From: Flammeovirgaceae bacterium
GTDB taxonomy: Bacteria; Bacteroidota; Bacteroidia; Cytophagales; Cyclobacteriaceae
NCBI GenBank assembly: GCA_021299455.1
Contig: JAJTGQ010000012.1
Location: 1 to 62,324 of the forward strand
Direction: 5' to 3'
Length of the DNA stretch: 62,324 nucleotides
A model generated the notes under the pieces. That model saw only the letters and a program-made list of their open reading frames with translations, had not been told where the DNA came from and made no database searches. Made by a program: the position numbers and the translations under genes. This document shows, one piece after another, positions 28,045-36,384 of this stretch. Every line of letters begins with the position of its first letter. Within the stretch, counting starts at the first letter, position 1.

Positions 28045-28521
28045 ATGAGACCATTGATCTTCTTTTTCCTGCTTTGTTCAAGCTCCGTTTTTAGCCAGTC
28101 GGTTGAGTCGGTGAAATTGGTCGATCTGCAAAAAATTATTCATGGTGCTGGCGATCGTGTTCTGGTGATCAACTTTTGGGCTACGTGGTGTGCGCCTTGT
28201 ATCAAAGAGATTCCCTATTTTGAAAAGCTCAATACTGACGACAAAAATGCAGAGGTGATTTTAGTGAGCATGGATCACGACCTGGATCCGAATACTGACA
28301 AAGTCAATAGATTTGTAACCCGAAAGAAAATAAAATCGCGAGTTTTAGTGTTAACTGAGAGTGATCCCAATTCGTGGATTGATAAGATTGACAAACGCTG
28401 GTCGGGCGCCTTGCCGGCAACACTTGTTGTAAATAGTAAAACAGGCAAACGAGAATTTATTCAGGGCGAACTAGGAGAAGGCGAATTGGAAAAATTAATT
28501 GCTAAAGTGAAAAACCAATAA
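28045..28521 (+). CDS. TlpA-type exported thioredoxin
   Basis: This 158-residue thioredoxin-fold protein has a signal peptide (MRPLIFFFLLCSSSVFS) and the redox motif WCAPC with Cys49 and Cys52. It resembles TlpA/ResA-type periplasmic disulfide reductases used in cytochrome maturation or oxidative-stress defence. ATG 28045 is preferred over TTG 28021 because the signal starts there and the promoter overlaps the TTG. A second thioredoxin-fold gene follows 18 bases downstream. Confidence 0.88.
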   Translation: MRPLIFFFLLCSSSVFSQSVESVKLVDLQKIIHGAGDRVLVINFWATWCAPCIKEIPYFEKLNTDDKNAEVILVSMDHDLDPNTDKVNRFVTRKKIKSRVLVLTESDPNSWIDKIDKRWSGALPATLVVNSKTGKREFIQGELGEGELEKLIAKVKNQ

Positions 28522-28539
28522 TTAAACAATAGACAGATT

Positions 28540-29136
28540 ATGAAAACAACTTTTTTAATAATGCTCTTTGCGCTGCTTTGGGCAGGCTCACCTGCGAAGG
28601 AAGGTTATGAAATCGGTGACACCGCTGCTGATTTTAAGCTTAAAAACGTAGATGGTAAAATGGTTTCGCTGGCGGATTTTAAAGATGCGAAAGGATTTAT
28701 TGTTGTGTTTGACTGCAACACGTGCCCTTACTCAAAAGCATATAACGAACGAATCATTGCTTTAAATAAGAAATACGCTTCTCTTGGCTTCCCGGTTATC
28801 GCCATCAATCCAAATGATCCGGCTCAATCGAGAGGTGACTCGTTTGATGAAATGGTAAAAGTGGCAAAAAAGAAAGGTTATGACTTTCCTTACCTGGTGG
28901 ACGAATCTCAATCTGTTGCAAAATCATTTGGAGCAACCAATACTCCGCATGCTTTTGTGCTTACAAAAGAATTGAAGGTAGCCTACATTGGTGCCATTGA
29001 CGACAACGCGCGTAAACCACAGGAAGCAACTAAACATTATGTTGAAGATGCAGTAAATGCGCTGTTGGCTGGAAAACCTGTTACTACAACAAAAGTAAAA
29101 GCGATTGGCTGCGGGATTAAATGGAAGAACGCTTAA
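28540..29136 (+). CDS. Exported redoxin / AhpC-TSA-like protein
   Basis: This 198-residue protein has a signal peptide and a thioredoxin/AhpC-TSA fold (GDTAADFKLKNVDGKMVSLADF). The redox motif is CNTCPYS with Cys59 and Cys62, and the cis-Pro loop is NTPHAFVL. A third Cys lies at the C-terminus (AIGCGIKW). It resembles the thiol-disulfide oxidoreductase group of single-domain peroxiredoxin-like proteins. It forms a two-gene operon with the TlpA-type gene, closed by a strong hairpin terminator. Confidence 0.85.
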   Translation: MKTTFLIMLFALLWAGSPAKEGYEIGDTAADFKLKNVDGKMVSLADFKDAKGFIVVFDCNTCPYSKAYNERIIALNKKYASLGFPVIAINPNDPAQSRGDSFDEMVKVAKKKGYDFPYLVDESQSVAKSFGATNTPHAFVLTKELKVAYIGAIDDNARKPQEATKHYVEDAVNALLAGKPVTTTKVKAIGCGIKWKNA

Positions 29137-29160
29137 AAAAATAAACATTCGAAAAAAGAA

Positions 29161-29189
29161 GAGCCTGCAAAAATACAGGCTCCTTTTTT
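29161..29189. terminator. Rho-independent terminator after the thioredoxin operon
   Basis: GAGCCTG (29161-29167) pairs perfectly with CAGGCTC (29176-29182) across an 8-base loop and is followed by C and six T. On the minus strand an A/G-rich stretch before the stem offers a weaker T tract for the convergent cupin operon. Confidence 0.85.
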
Positions 29190-29202
29190 GTTAGATAAGC
29201 AG

Positions 29203-29565
29203 TTATAGCCAATCCAATTGAGTTACTGTCTTCTCCATTACTAGTTCGCCTGTGTGTTTTGTCTGCTTTGGTTCAACCAGCATAATATGAACATCCTCCC
29301 CATTTGTCCGCGGTCGATGCTCCACACCTTTGGGTACCAATAGAATTTCTGCCGTTTTTACTTCCACTGTTTTATCACGAAAGTCCATGATGAGAGTACC
29401 CTTGTAAATGATAAACAGCTCATCCTCGTGGTCATGCTTATGCCATACAAATTCATCTTTTACCTTGGCAAGCTTCAAGTAGTTCTCGTTCAGCTCTCCA
29501 ATAAGATACGGATGCCAGTATTCCTTGATTGCTGCGAACTTTTCTTCAATATTAATGGGGCTCAT
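29203..29565 (-). CDS. Cupin-domain protein
   Basis: This small cytoplasmic beta-barrel has 120 residues. The cupin motif FVWHKHDHEDELFIIYKG (about residues 39-56) supplies the His/Glu metal ligands, and EHRPRTNGEDVHIMLVEP gives the second motif. It follows the glycogen phosphorylase gene after eight bases on the same strand and probably shares its transcript. The ligand is unknown. Confidence 0.85.
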   Translation of the reverse strand: MSPINIEEKFAAIKEYWHPYLIGELNENYLKLAKVKDEFVWHKHDHEDELFIIYKGTLIMDFRDKTVEVKTAEILLVPKGVEHRPRTNGEDVHIMLVEPKQTKHTGELVMEKTVTQLDWL

Positions 29566-29573
29566 CTTTCAGA

Positions 29574-31199
29574 CTACTTGCTGATGTAAAGTTTTTCGTA
29601 GTACTCCTCGAGCATACGCTTAACTGCAAATTGTTCTTTTGTGCTAAGTATGCTCTGCTTCATCATTTCTACCCATTTCTTCTGATTCGTATAGTAACAC
29701 GGAACAACTTCCTGTAGCAAGACTTTGTAAAAAGCTTTTTGGTCGTGGGCGTCTAATTTTTCTTCTTTCTTGTTTTCGTAACCATCACCAATTTGCCAGC
29801 CGTTGACTCCATGCTGGCAAGCTTCCGGCCACCACCCGTCCAAAATGCTTAGGTTAAGCACTCCATTCATGGCGGCTTTCATGCCTGATGTGCCACTGGC
29901 TTCCTGTGGTCTTCGAGGATTATTGAGCCATACATCACTGCCACGCACTAGCATCGAACCGATCGTCATGTCGTAGTTCTCCAAGAATACCACAGAGTTG
30001 GGGTACTCTTTCGTAAGTGCAACAATATTTTCTACAATTTCCTTCCCACGGTCGTCCTGCGGATGAGCTTTTCCCGAAAATATAATCTGGAGTTTTCCAC
30101 TGCGAAACAATCCATCAATCTTAGGACGATCCGTAAAAATAAAATCACTGCGTTTATAAGGCACGGCTCGTCTAGAGAATCCTATGAGCAGTGAGTCTTC
30201 CTTTAATTGAACGCCTGTGCGCTCCTTAACAAAGTCAAGAAGCTTTTTCTTATTTGCCGAGTGAGCTGTCCTCAAATCGCCTCCTCTCTCCGCGGTTTCG
30301 ATCATTCTGGAGTCAACCCATGTGGGTAGATGTATGGCGTTGGTGATTCCAACAATCTCCGAACGATCCTTTACTTTGCTCCACATCTTGTTGGCAGTAA
30401 CGGCATGCAATTGAGCAACGGCATTTGCTTTTCTCGAAAGCCGCAAAGCGCCTACCGTCATATTAAATGGCGAGCCTCCGAGTTGTTTCAATTGCTTTTT
30501 GGAAAAGCTTGCGTTATCCGCGCCCATGTACAAAAGCCGATCTATATAGTGAGATTCGTTTCCTTGTACTACTGGGGTGTGTGTCGTAAAAACGATTTCG
30601 TTTCGCGTTTTTTCAAACGCTTCGTCAAAAGTCTTACCATCTTCCAATTTCTCACGCATCAATTCAAATCCTGCAAAAAGCGCATGGCCCTCATTAAAAT
30701 GGTACACATCCGTCTTAATGCCCAATGCCCTCAATGCTTTCACTCCACCGATGCCTAAAACCATTTCCTGTGCTATCCGCTCCTCGCCAAACCACCCATA
30801 GAGTTGTCCGGTTATCCAGGCATCTTCATTGCCGGGTACATCCGTATCCAACAAGTACAAAGGAACATTACCATGCGTGTCGTCTAGCCAAATCTTGCAC
30901 TTTACTTCGCGCTTGCGGATAGTTACGGTAACCGTCACACCCGTGTCTTTCAGAAAATCATATTTATAAATGGGATATGTGTCTAGTACCCTTCCGTCCT
31001 TTGTGATTCGCTGATCGGTGTACCCTTGCTTCCACTTAATGCCAAGTCCAACCATAGGATATCCGTGATCTTTCGCCCCCTTCAGATAATCACCAGCCAG
31101 AATGCCCAAGCCGCCAGCATAAATTTTGAAGTCGCTGTGCATAGCATACTCCATACAGAAGTAAGCAACGCGGGGCAATTTTGATTTCTCGAGTGCCAT
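29574..31199 (-). CDS. glgP: Alpha-glucan phosphorylase (short GlgP type)
   Basis: This enzyme releases glucose-1-phosphate from glycogen or maltodextrin using PLP. The 541-residue length fits the short alpha-glucan phosphorylase family rather than the 800-residue form. The N-terminus carries CMEYAMHSDFKIYAGGLGILAGDYLK, which aligns with starch/phosphorylase-like proteins. The PLP lysine is in RPQEASGTSGMKAAMNG near the C-terminus. ATG 31199 is preferred to TTG 31208. A -7 box lies about 75 bases upstream. Confidence 0.92.
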   Translation of the reverse strand: MALEKSKLPRVAYFCMEYAMHSDFKIYAGGLGILAGDYLKGAKDHGYPMVGLGIKWKQGYTDQRITKDGRVLDTYPIYKYDFLKDTGVTVTVTIRKREVKCKIWLDDTHGNVPLYLLDTDVPGNEDAWITGQLYGWFGEERIAQEMVLGIGGVKALRALGIKTDVYHFNEGHALFAGFELMREKLEDGKTFDEAFEKTRNEIVFTTHTPVVQGNESHYIDRLLYMGADNASFSKKQLKQLGGSPFNMTVGALRLSRKANAVAQLHAVTANKMWSKVKDRSEIVGITNAIHLPTWVDSRMIETAERGGDLRTAHSANKKKLLDFVKERTGVQLKEDSLLIGFSRRAVPYKRSDFIFTDRPKIDGLFRSGKLQIIFSGKAHPQDDRGKEIVENIVALTKEYPNSVVFLENYDMTIGSMLVRGSDVWLNNPRRPQEASGTSGMKAAMNGVLNLSILDGWWPEACQHGVNGWQIGDGYENKKEEKLDAHDQKAFYKVLLQEVVPCYYTNQKKWVEMMKQSILSTKEQFAVKRMLEEYYEKLYISK

Positions 31200-31273
31200 A
31201 GTTTTCAACGTTTAATAAAAAATAGAATGCCGGTATAATCGTTACGGGTCGCGGTTAGTCCGCTGACGCCTAA

Positions 31274-31281
31274 CAAATGTA
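31274..31281 (-). promoter_or_regulatory. Possible -7 promoter box for the phosphorylase-cupin operon
   Basis: The minus strand reads TACATTTG, a perfect TAnnTTTG, within the 143-bp gap upstream of ATG 31199. A CAAA (TTTG on the minus strand) lies 16 bases further up, shorter than the usual -33 spacing. Confidence 0.4.
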
Positions 31282-31342
31282 GCTATTTAAAGAATCGCAA
31301 AAGATCTGTATTTGAAGTTGATCCGGAAAAAAATAGACAAGG

Positions 31343-32518
31343 TTATTCCACGTAAAGCACAAGTCCTTTGAGGTACTCGCCTTCCCGATGAAAGATAGAA
31401 ACAGGATGGTCGGCCGGTTGCGACAGATGATGCAGAACCTTGATTTGTCGACCAGCTTGTATGGCCGCTGAGACAACGGTATCGTAAAACAATTGCCTAT
31501 CCACTACCTGCGAGCAGGAAAAGGTGAACAATATTCCTCCCGATTTGATGATCCTCATCGCCTCTGCATTTAAGCGTTGGTAGCCTTTCATTGCCTGATG
31601 TTTGGCTTCTTTGTGTTTGGCAAAGGCGGGGGGATCTAAAATAATTAAATCGTAAAAATCCTTCTTGTCTTTAATAAATGTAAATGTGTCGGAGGAAACG
31701 CACTCGTTTTCTGTCGAGTCGAAACCATTCAGCTGTAGGTTCTTCCTGGTCATTTCCACAGCCTTCTCCGATGAATCTACCGAGTGAACCAAGGCAGCCA
31801 GGTTCTGTAAAGCATACACTGAAAAACCACCGGTATAACAAAACGTATTAAGCACCGTTTTTCCAACCGACATTTCTCCGAGGAGTTTTCTGTTCTCTCT
31901 TTGGTCTAGAAAAAAGCCCGTCTTCTGCCCCTCCTCCCAATCCACAAAAAATTTATTTCCGTGCTCTAGGATGGTATGTGGCAATGCAGCCATTCCATAG
32001 AGATACTCGTTCTCGGTTGTTGGCTTAAGAGTATTCTGACTTTTGTAATAAACAGCCGATAGCTGATCTTTTAGAACTTCTTGAAGTGCCACGCTGATGA
32101 GGTGTCTGTCGTTGTGCATCCCGGTAGAATGGGCTTGCATGACCGCTACTCCTTGATAAATATCTACGATGAGCCCTGACAGGCCATCCCCTTCACCATG
32201 CACCAGCCTATAAGCGTTGGTATTTTCATTTAGAACGCTTGTTCCAATTCGTTGTTGAAATGCAGCGGCTATTTTTGAACTATATAAATCAGTGCCGGGT
32301 GGTGTTTCTGAGAAAGAAAGCACCCGAACAGTGATCGTCCCTGTTTGGTAGTGTCCGAACCCAACTGTTTTCTTCGAAACATCTTTTACCTCAACCCAAT
32401 CTCCTTCATTGGGCGTGCCTTCAACTGATTGAATGGCACCCGAAAAGATCCACGGATGAAATCTCTTCACAGAATGATCTCGTCCCTGCTTTAACCCCAC
32501 TACTCCTTTAATTCTCAT
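31343..32518 (-). CDS. rlmI: RlmI-like 23S rRNA cytosine methyltransferase
   Basis: This 391-residue class I methyltransferase has an N-terminal PUA-like domain (RFHPWIFSGAIQSVEG). The catalytic domain has motif I VLNTFCYTGGFSVYAL, motif IV LIILDPPAF and a later CSQVV. This order matches RlmI, which makes m5C1962 in 23S rRNA; related RlmK-type enzymes cannot be excluded. The length is normal. The ATG at 32518 is divergent from the MORN lipoprotein gene. Confidence 0.85.
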   Translation of the reverse strand: MRIKGVVGLKQGRDHSVKRFHPWIFSGAIQSVEGTPNEGDWVEVKDVSKKTVGFGHYQTGTITVRVLSFSETPPGTDLYSSKIAAAFQQRIGTSVLNENTNAYRLVHGEGDGLSGLIVDIYQGVAVMQAHSTGMHNDRHLISVALQEVLKDQLSAVYYKSQNTLKPTTENEYLYGMAALPHTILEHGNKFFVDWEEGQKTGFFLDQRENRKLLGEMSVGKTVLNTFCYTGGFSVYALQNLAALVHSVDSSEKAVEMTRKNLQLNGFDSTENECVSSDTFTFIKDKKDFYDLIILDPPAFAKHKEAKHQAMKGYQRLNAEAMRIIKSGGILFTFSCSQVVDRQLFYDTVVSAAIQAGRQIKVLHHLSQPADHPVSIFHREGEYLKGLVLYVE

Positions 32519-32542
32519 TCTATATTTTCAACAATTGCAGAC

Positions 32543-32574
32543 TTGACAAAAAGTAAAGTTACTTAATATATTTG
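32543..32574 (+). promoter_or_regulatory. Promoter of the MORN lipoprotein gene
   Basis: TTG (32543-32545) and TATATTTG (32567-32574) are separated by 21 bases, the spacing expected for a Bacteroidota -33/-7 promoter. The -7 box ends 24 bases before ATG 32599 and overlaps the in-frame TTG 32572, so the true start is the later ATG. Confidence 0.6.
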
Positions 32575-32598
32575 GGCGTGAATCAAAATTATAGCGAC

Positions 32599-33189
32599 AT
32601 GAGAATTCTATTGATGGCCGTATTGATAACGTTGGTCAGCTGTTCCAAGCAGCCTCCTCCAGCTGATACAACCATACAAGACAATCCCTCCAAAGAAGGG
32701 GTTATTCCTCCTGGCGGTGCTAGGGAAGAGTTTACCGATACGCCCGGATTGGTGAGAGTAACTTTTACTGATAATGGAGTGACCAAAACAGCAGATGGTA
32801 CGTACTTGAATGGAAAAAAGCAAGGCACTTGGTCAGAGTATCATCCGAATGGCCTGCTAAAGAATTTAACCACCTACATAAACGGAGAAAAGGAGGGAAT
32901 CTCCGTAGAGTTGAATAACAATGGCCAATTGACAAAACGTTGCTACTACCACAAGGGAGTTCGACATGGAGAGTATAAAGAATTTAACTACGCAAACTTG
33001 AAAGAAGAGCGGGTATATAGTTATGGAAAAATCGAAGGACAAGTAAAAATCTACTACGACAACACCAAACTGATGGAAGAAAGCCTTTACAAAAATGGCG
33101 TTCGTGATGGCGTGTCAAAGTGGTTTGACCAAGAAGGAAACCTAACCATCGAGTACGAGTACAAAAATGGTGAGCTGATAAAAAAATAG
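32599..33189 (+). CDS. MORN-repeat (YwqK-like) lipoprotein
   Basis: This 196-residue lipoprotein has a signal (MRILLMAVLITLVSC) and Cys15. The mature part has five or six copies of a beta-hairpin repeat typical of MORN/YwqK-antitoxin-type proteins (GTYLNGKKQGTWSEYHPNG, then YINGEKEG, YHKGVRHGEY, YKNGVRDGVSKW). It probably sits on the periplasmic face of a membrane. Such genes are often labelled as YwqK antitoxins, but no toxin is adjacent, so a structural or binding role is as likely. Confidence 0.85.
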   Translation: MRILLMAVLITLVSCSKQPPPADTTIQDNPSKEGVIPPGGAREEFTDTPGLVRVTFTDNGVTKTADGTYLNGKKQGTWSEYHPNGLLKNLTTYINGEKEGISVELNNNGQLTKRCYYHKGVRHGEYKEFNYANLKEERVYSYGKIEGQVKIYYDNTKLMEESLYKNGVRDGVSKWFDQEGNLTIEYEYKNGELIKK

Positions 33190-33356
33190 GACCGGTGACA
33201 ACAATCTGAACTTTTTAATCCGGTTTTCGTTTTTAATATCACTGAACTGAAGCGGTTGATCTTGTGTTAGAAAATTGTTTAATTCTATCAAACTATTTTA
33301 TCGGAGCGTTCGTCTTAACCACGCTCTTTTTGTAAACTATAAAAATTTATCTTTTT

Positions 33357-34874
33357 ATGAAGCAATTTGCATCTCTGTTGGCAGCGGCTCTTCTAGGAAG
33401 TGTTGTTACCTTAAGTGCTTACCAGTGGTTCAATAAGAACCAACAACAACAAAACGTGAAAATTGAACATGTCAGTGGCGTACCTTCCGCACAGGTAGCC
33501 TATCGCATCAATGAAAAAGGCGAAGCGGTCGCTTTGGATTTTACCGGTACAGCTGAAAAGGTAACCAAGGCGGTTGTTCACATTCGATCCTCTCAAAACA
33601 GCAATTCGATCGCTCGCGAGCGCGATGCCAATGACCCTTTTCAATTCTTCTTCGGCCCAAACGGACCGATGGAAAGAGGCCCCAGTCAAAGTTCTGGATC
33701 AGGGGTTATCATTAACGCGGATGGATACATTGTGACGAATAACCATGTGGTAAAAGACGCAGACATTTTGGAGGTGACGTTCAATGACAATAAAACCTTA
33801 AAGGCTGAAGTTATTGGCACCGACCCTGACACAGACTTGGCGGTGATCAAAGTAAATCAGAAAGATCTGCCCTTTCTGTCTTTTGTGGACTCCGATAAAT
33901 CAAGAGTGGGCGAGTGGGTACTTGCAGTCGGAAATCCGTTTAATTTGAATTCTACAGTAACTGCCGGAATCATAAGTGCCAAAGGAAGAAATATCAATAT
34001 CATCAACTCAAACAATCCCGCAACGCGGAATGGCCAGCAACCCAATAGCGCCATTGAGTCTTTTATTCAGACAGATGCCGCCATTAACCCCGGTAACAGC
34101 GGTGGTGCACTTGTTAATTTGGATGGTGGATTACTTGGTATCAACACAGCCATTGCCAGCCCGACTGGGTCTTACTCAGGTTACGGCTTTGCAGTCCCGT
34201 CAAATATTGTAAGTAAAATTGTAGAGGACCTACTTGCTTTTGGAACGGTGCAGCGTGGATGGTTAGGTGTTGAAGTCAGAAGCATCGACAGTGACTTGGC
34301 AAAAGAAGAAAATCTTTCGTTGAACGAAGGTGCCTACATAAATGGCTTTGGCGATGCCGAAGACAGAAGTGCCGCAAAGGATGCAGGTATCAAGCCGGGA
34401 GATGTGATTGTAAAAATTGACGAAGCCCCCATTAAATCAAGCACTGCATTGATCGAATACATTGGAAGAAAACGACCAGGCGATAAAATTACCATGACGA
34501 TTGATCGCAAAGGAAAAACCCTGGTGCTTCCGGTGACTTTGAAAAACAGAAAGGGAAATGTTGAAACGATTAAGCGTGAGACAAAAGATGCTATATCCTC
34601 ACTGGGGGTTGATTTGGAAGATGTTGATTCGAAAGTATTGAGAAAACTTGATCTGGAGAATGGTGTACAGGTAAAATCATTGGAAAGAGGTAAGATTGAA
34701 AAGTATACTGACATGAGGGCAGGTTTTATTATTACACGTATTGATAACATTACCGTAAAGTCTGCCAAGGAAGCAATCAATATCTTGTCCAAGAAAAAAG
34801 TGGGAGATTTGATTACCTTCGAGGGTGTCTACCCGGATTACCCTCGTGAGTATATATATGCGTTAAGAATGTAA
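33357..34874 (+). CDS. degQ: HtrA/DegP-family periplasmic serine protease
   Basis: This is a periplasmic quality-control protease of 505 residues. The N-terminal hydrophobic segment (residues 3-22) is a signal or anchor. The chymotrypsin-like domain has catalytic His130 (VTNNHVV), Asp160 (PDTDLAV) and Ser248 (NPGNSGGAL). Two PDZ domains follow (about residues 290-390 and 415-500). All catalytic residues are present. A 167-base gap upstream has no exact TAnnTTTG box. A 57-residue gene follows 18 bases downstream, before a strong terminator. Confidence 0.95.
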   Translation: MKQFASLLAAALLGSVVTLSAYQWFNKNQQQQNVKIEHVSGVPSAQVAYRINEKGEAVALDFTGTAEKVTKAVVHIRSSQNSNSIARERDANDPFQFFFGPNGPMERGPSQSSGSGVIINADGYIVTNNHVVKDADILEVTFNDNKTLKAEVIGTDPDTDLAVIKVNQKDLPFLSFVDSDKSRVGEWVLAVGNPFNLNSTVTAGIISAKGRNINIINSNNPATRNGQQPNSAIESFIQTDAAINPGNSGGALVNLDGGLLGINTAIASPTGSYSGYGFAVPSNIVSKIVEDLLAFGTVQRGWLGVEVRSIDSDLAKEENLSLNEGAYINGFGDAEDRSAAKDAGIKPGDVIVKIDEAPIKSSTALIEYIGRKRPGDKITMTIDRKGKTLVLPVTLKNRKGNVETIKRETKDAISSLGVDLEDVDSKVLRKLDLENGVQVKSLERGKIEKYTDMRAGFIITRIDNITVKSAKEAINILSKKKVGDLITFEGVYPDYPREYIYALRM

Positions 34875-34892
34875 AACTAAACCCCTTATTGG

Positions 34893-35066
34893 ATGAGAAG
34901 ATTGTTTAAAAAAGGTGAGCGTGTTCGCAGCAAAATGGACGGTAAAGTGATGGAAGTTTTAAAGTACATCAAGTCAAATTGGATTCAAGTAAAATCCTTC
35001 GACCTCGAATCAAAAGAGGTACGAACGAAGAAAATAAAAGAAGACCAGCTGAGTAAAGCAGCCTAA
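34893..35066 (+). CDS. 57-residue DUF2158/KOW-like protein
   Basis: This is a short gene too small for usual length filters. ATG 34893 opens 57 codons ending TAA at 35064-35066. The protein begins MRRLFKKGERVRSKMDGK, followed by VMEVLKYIKSNWIQVKSF, a pattern like DUF2158/YodC and other small SH3/KOW barrels (Lys-Gly-x-x-Val-Arg-Ser-Lys, Gly-x-Val-Met-x-Val, Trp). It is very basic, with about 18 Lys/Arg, so nucleic-acid binding is possible. It lies 18 bases after degQ and directly before a terminator, suggesting a shared transcript. Confidence 0.75.
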   Translation: MRRLFKKGERVRSKMDGKVMEVLKYIKSNWIQVKSFDLESKEVRTKKIKEDQLSKAA

Positions 35067-35072
35067 GAAAAG

Positions 35073-35099
35073 CCCCACTTTTACGTGGGGTTTTTTTTT
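35073..35099 (+). terminator. Strong rho-independent terminator
   Basis: CCCCAC (35073-35078) pairs with GTGGGG (35085-35090) around a six-base loop and is followed by nine T (35091-35099). It closes the degQ plus small-gene transcript. Confidence 0.93.
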
Positions 35100-35136
35100 A
35101 GATGAAAATGGATGGGTTGATCTGTAACAATTCCAT

Positions 35137-35144
35137 TACTTTTG
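35137..35144 (+). promoter_or_regulatory. -7 promoter box for ispH
   Basis: TACTTTTG is a perfect TAnnTTTG. A TTG lies 17 bases upstream (35117-35119). The box ends 21 bases before codon ATC 35166, the same distance seen for other genes in this window, which favours an ispH start near 35166 rather than GTG 35292. Confidence 0.5.
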
Positions 35145-35165
35145 AGTTCCTAAAAAAAAGAGATT

Positions 35166-36383
35166 ATCAAAAAGTTTGAAATTCCAGCCTACTACCGGTC
35201 TTCCATCACAGGTCGAATAAAAGAGTTTCGTAGAGTAAAAGATCTACGCAAACAAGATTTTGAGCCTGCGGTTGTAGACTTCGGACCTATTGTGTTTTTA
35301 ATACCTCGCCATTTTGGATTCTGCTATGGTGTAGAAAACGCAATTGAAATTAGCTATCGGGCACTCGAGGAAAACCACGGAAAAAACGTCTATCTTCTGA
35401 GCCAGATGATCCATAACCAAGAAGTAAACTCTGATCTGGAGAGTCGAGGAATCAAGTTCATTATGGATACGGATGGCACGCATTTCGTCCCCTGGGATAG
35501 CATTGGCAAAGACGATGTGGTGATTATTCCTGCATTCGGCACAACGCTTGAAATCGAAAAGTTGCTTCTGGACAAAGGAGTAGACGTTCAAAAGTACAAT
35601 ACCACTTGCCCATTTGTTGAAAAAGTTTGGAATAGGGCTGAGAAATTAGGCAGGGATCATTTTACTGTAATCATTCACGGAAAACCAAAACACGAAGAGA
35701 CAAGAGCCACATTTTCGCATAGCGCGGGTAGGGGCCATTCTATCATCGTTCGTGACATGGACGATGCCATCGAACTAAGCAATTACCTGCTGGGAAGTAA
35801 AACATCCGCTGAATTTTATGAAACGTTTGCCGGAAAACACTCGGATGGTTTTTCTCCCGAGTTGCACTTGCAACGTGTGGGTGTGGTAAATCAAACCACG
35901 ATGTTGGCCACTGAAACGCAGGGAATTGCTGACTTCTTTAAGCAGGTGATGATTAAAAAATATGGTGAAGCCGAAATCAAAAATCACTTTGCCGACACGC
36001 GGGATACACTTTGTTATGCCACCAACGATAACCAAGACTCAACTTATGAATTACTAAAGCAAGAGGCAGATTTCGCCATTGTTGTGGGTGGCTACAATAG
36101 TTCAAATACGTCCCATATCGTGGAGCTTTGCGAGCGAAATTTTCCCACTTTTTTTATCAATTCCGATAGAGAAATTAAATCAAAAGAGGAGATACAACAT
36201 TTCAATTACCACCGAAAAGAACTGCTGACTACCTTTTCTTTCATACCCGAAAAACGTTCCCTCAAGGTAGTTCTTACAAGTGGCGCCTCTTGCCCTGATA
36301 CAGTGGTGGACAAGGTGATGTTAAAACTAGTTAGCTATTTCAACGGTTCAAAAAGTGTAGAGGAAGTGCTCGCTTCGTTTTAG
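35166..36383 (+). CDS. ispH: IspH, HMBPP reductase, with non-canonical start
   Basis: IspH is the [4Fe-4S] enzyme that makes isopentenyl and dimethylallyl diphosphate in the last step of the MEP pathway. The three iron-sulfur Cys are in FGFCYG, NTTCPFV and SGASCPD, and the active-site Glu region reads VNQTTMLATET. The first normal start codon is GTG 35292, only a few codons before HFGFCYG. The frame is open upstream to a stop at 35151 and encodes a sequence (KKFEIPAYYRSSI, then RRVKDLRKQDFEPAVVDFG) that matches the extended N-terminus I know from Cytophagales IspH. The start is therefore placed at ATC 35166, or ATT 35163; a sequencing error or mutated ATG is possible. Confidence 0.85.
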   Translation: MKKFEIPAYYRSSITGRIKEFRRVKDLRKQDFEPAVVDFGPIVFLIPRHFGFCYGVENAIEISYRALEENHGKNVYLLSQMIHNQEVNSDLESRGIKFIMDTDGTHFVPWDSIGKDDVVIIPAFGTTLEIEKLLLDKGVDVQKYNTTCPFVEKVWNRAEKLGRDHFTVIIHGKPKHEETRATFSHSAGRGHSIIVRDMDDAIELSNYLLGSKTSAEFYETFAGKHSDGFSPELHLQRVGVVNQTTMLATETQGIADFFKQVMIKKYGEAEIKNHFADTRDTLCYATNDNQDSTYELLKQEADFAIVVGGYNSSNTSHIVELCERNFPTFFINSDREIKSKEEIQHFNYHRKELLTTFSFIPEKRSLKVVLTSGASCPDTVVDKVMLKLVSYFNGSKSVEEVLASF

Positions 36384-36384
36384 A

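Noticed and set aside
32599-33189. YwqK antitoxin of a toxin-antitoxin pair
   Set aside because: MORN-type lipoprotein with signal peptide and no toxin gene adjacent.
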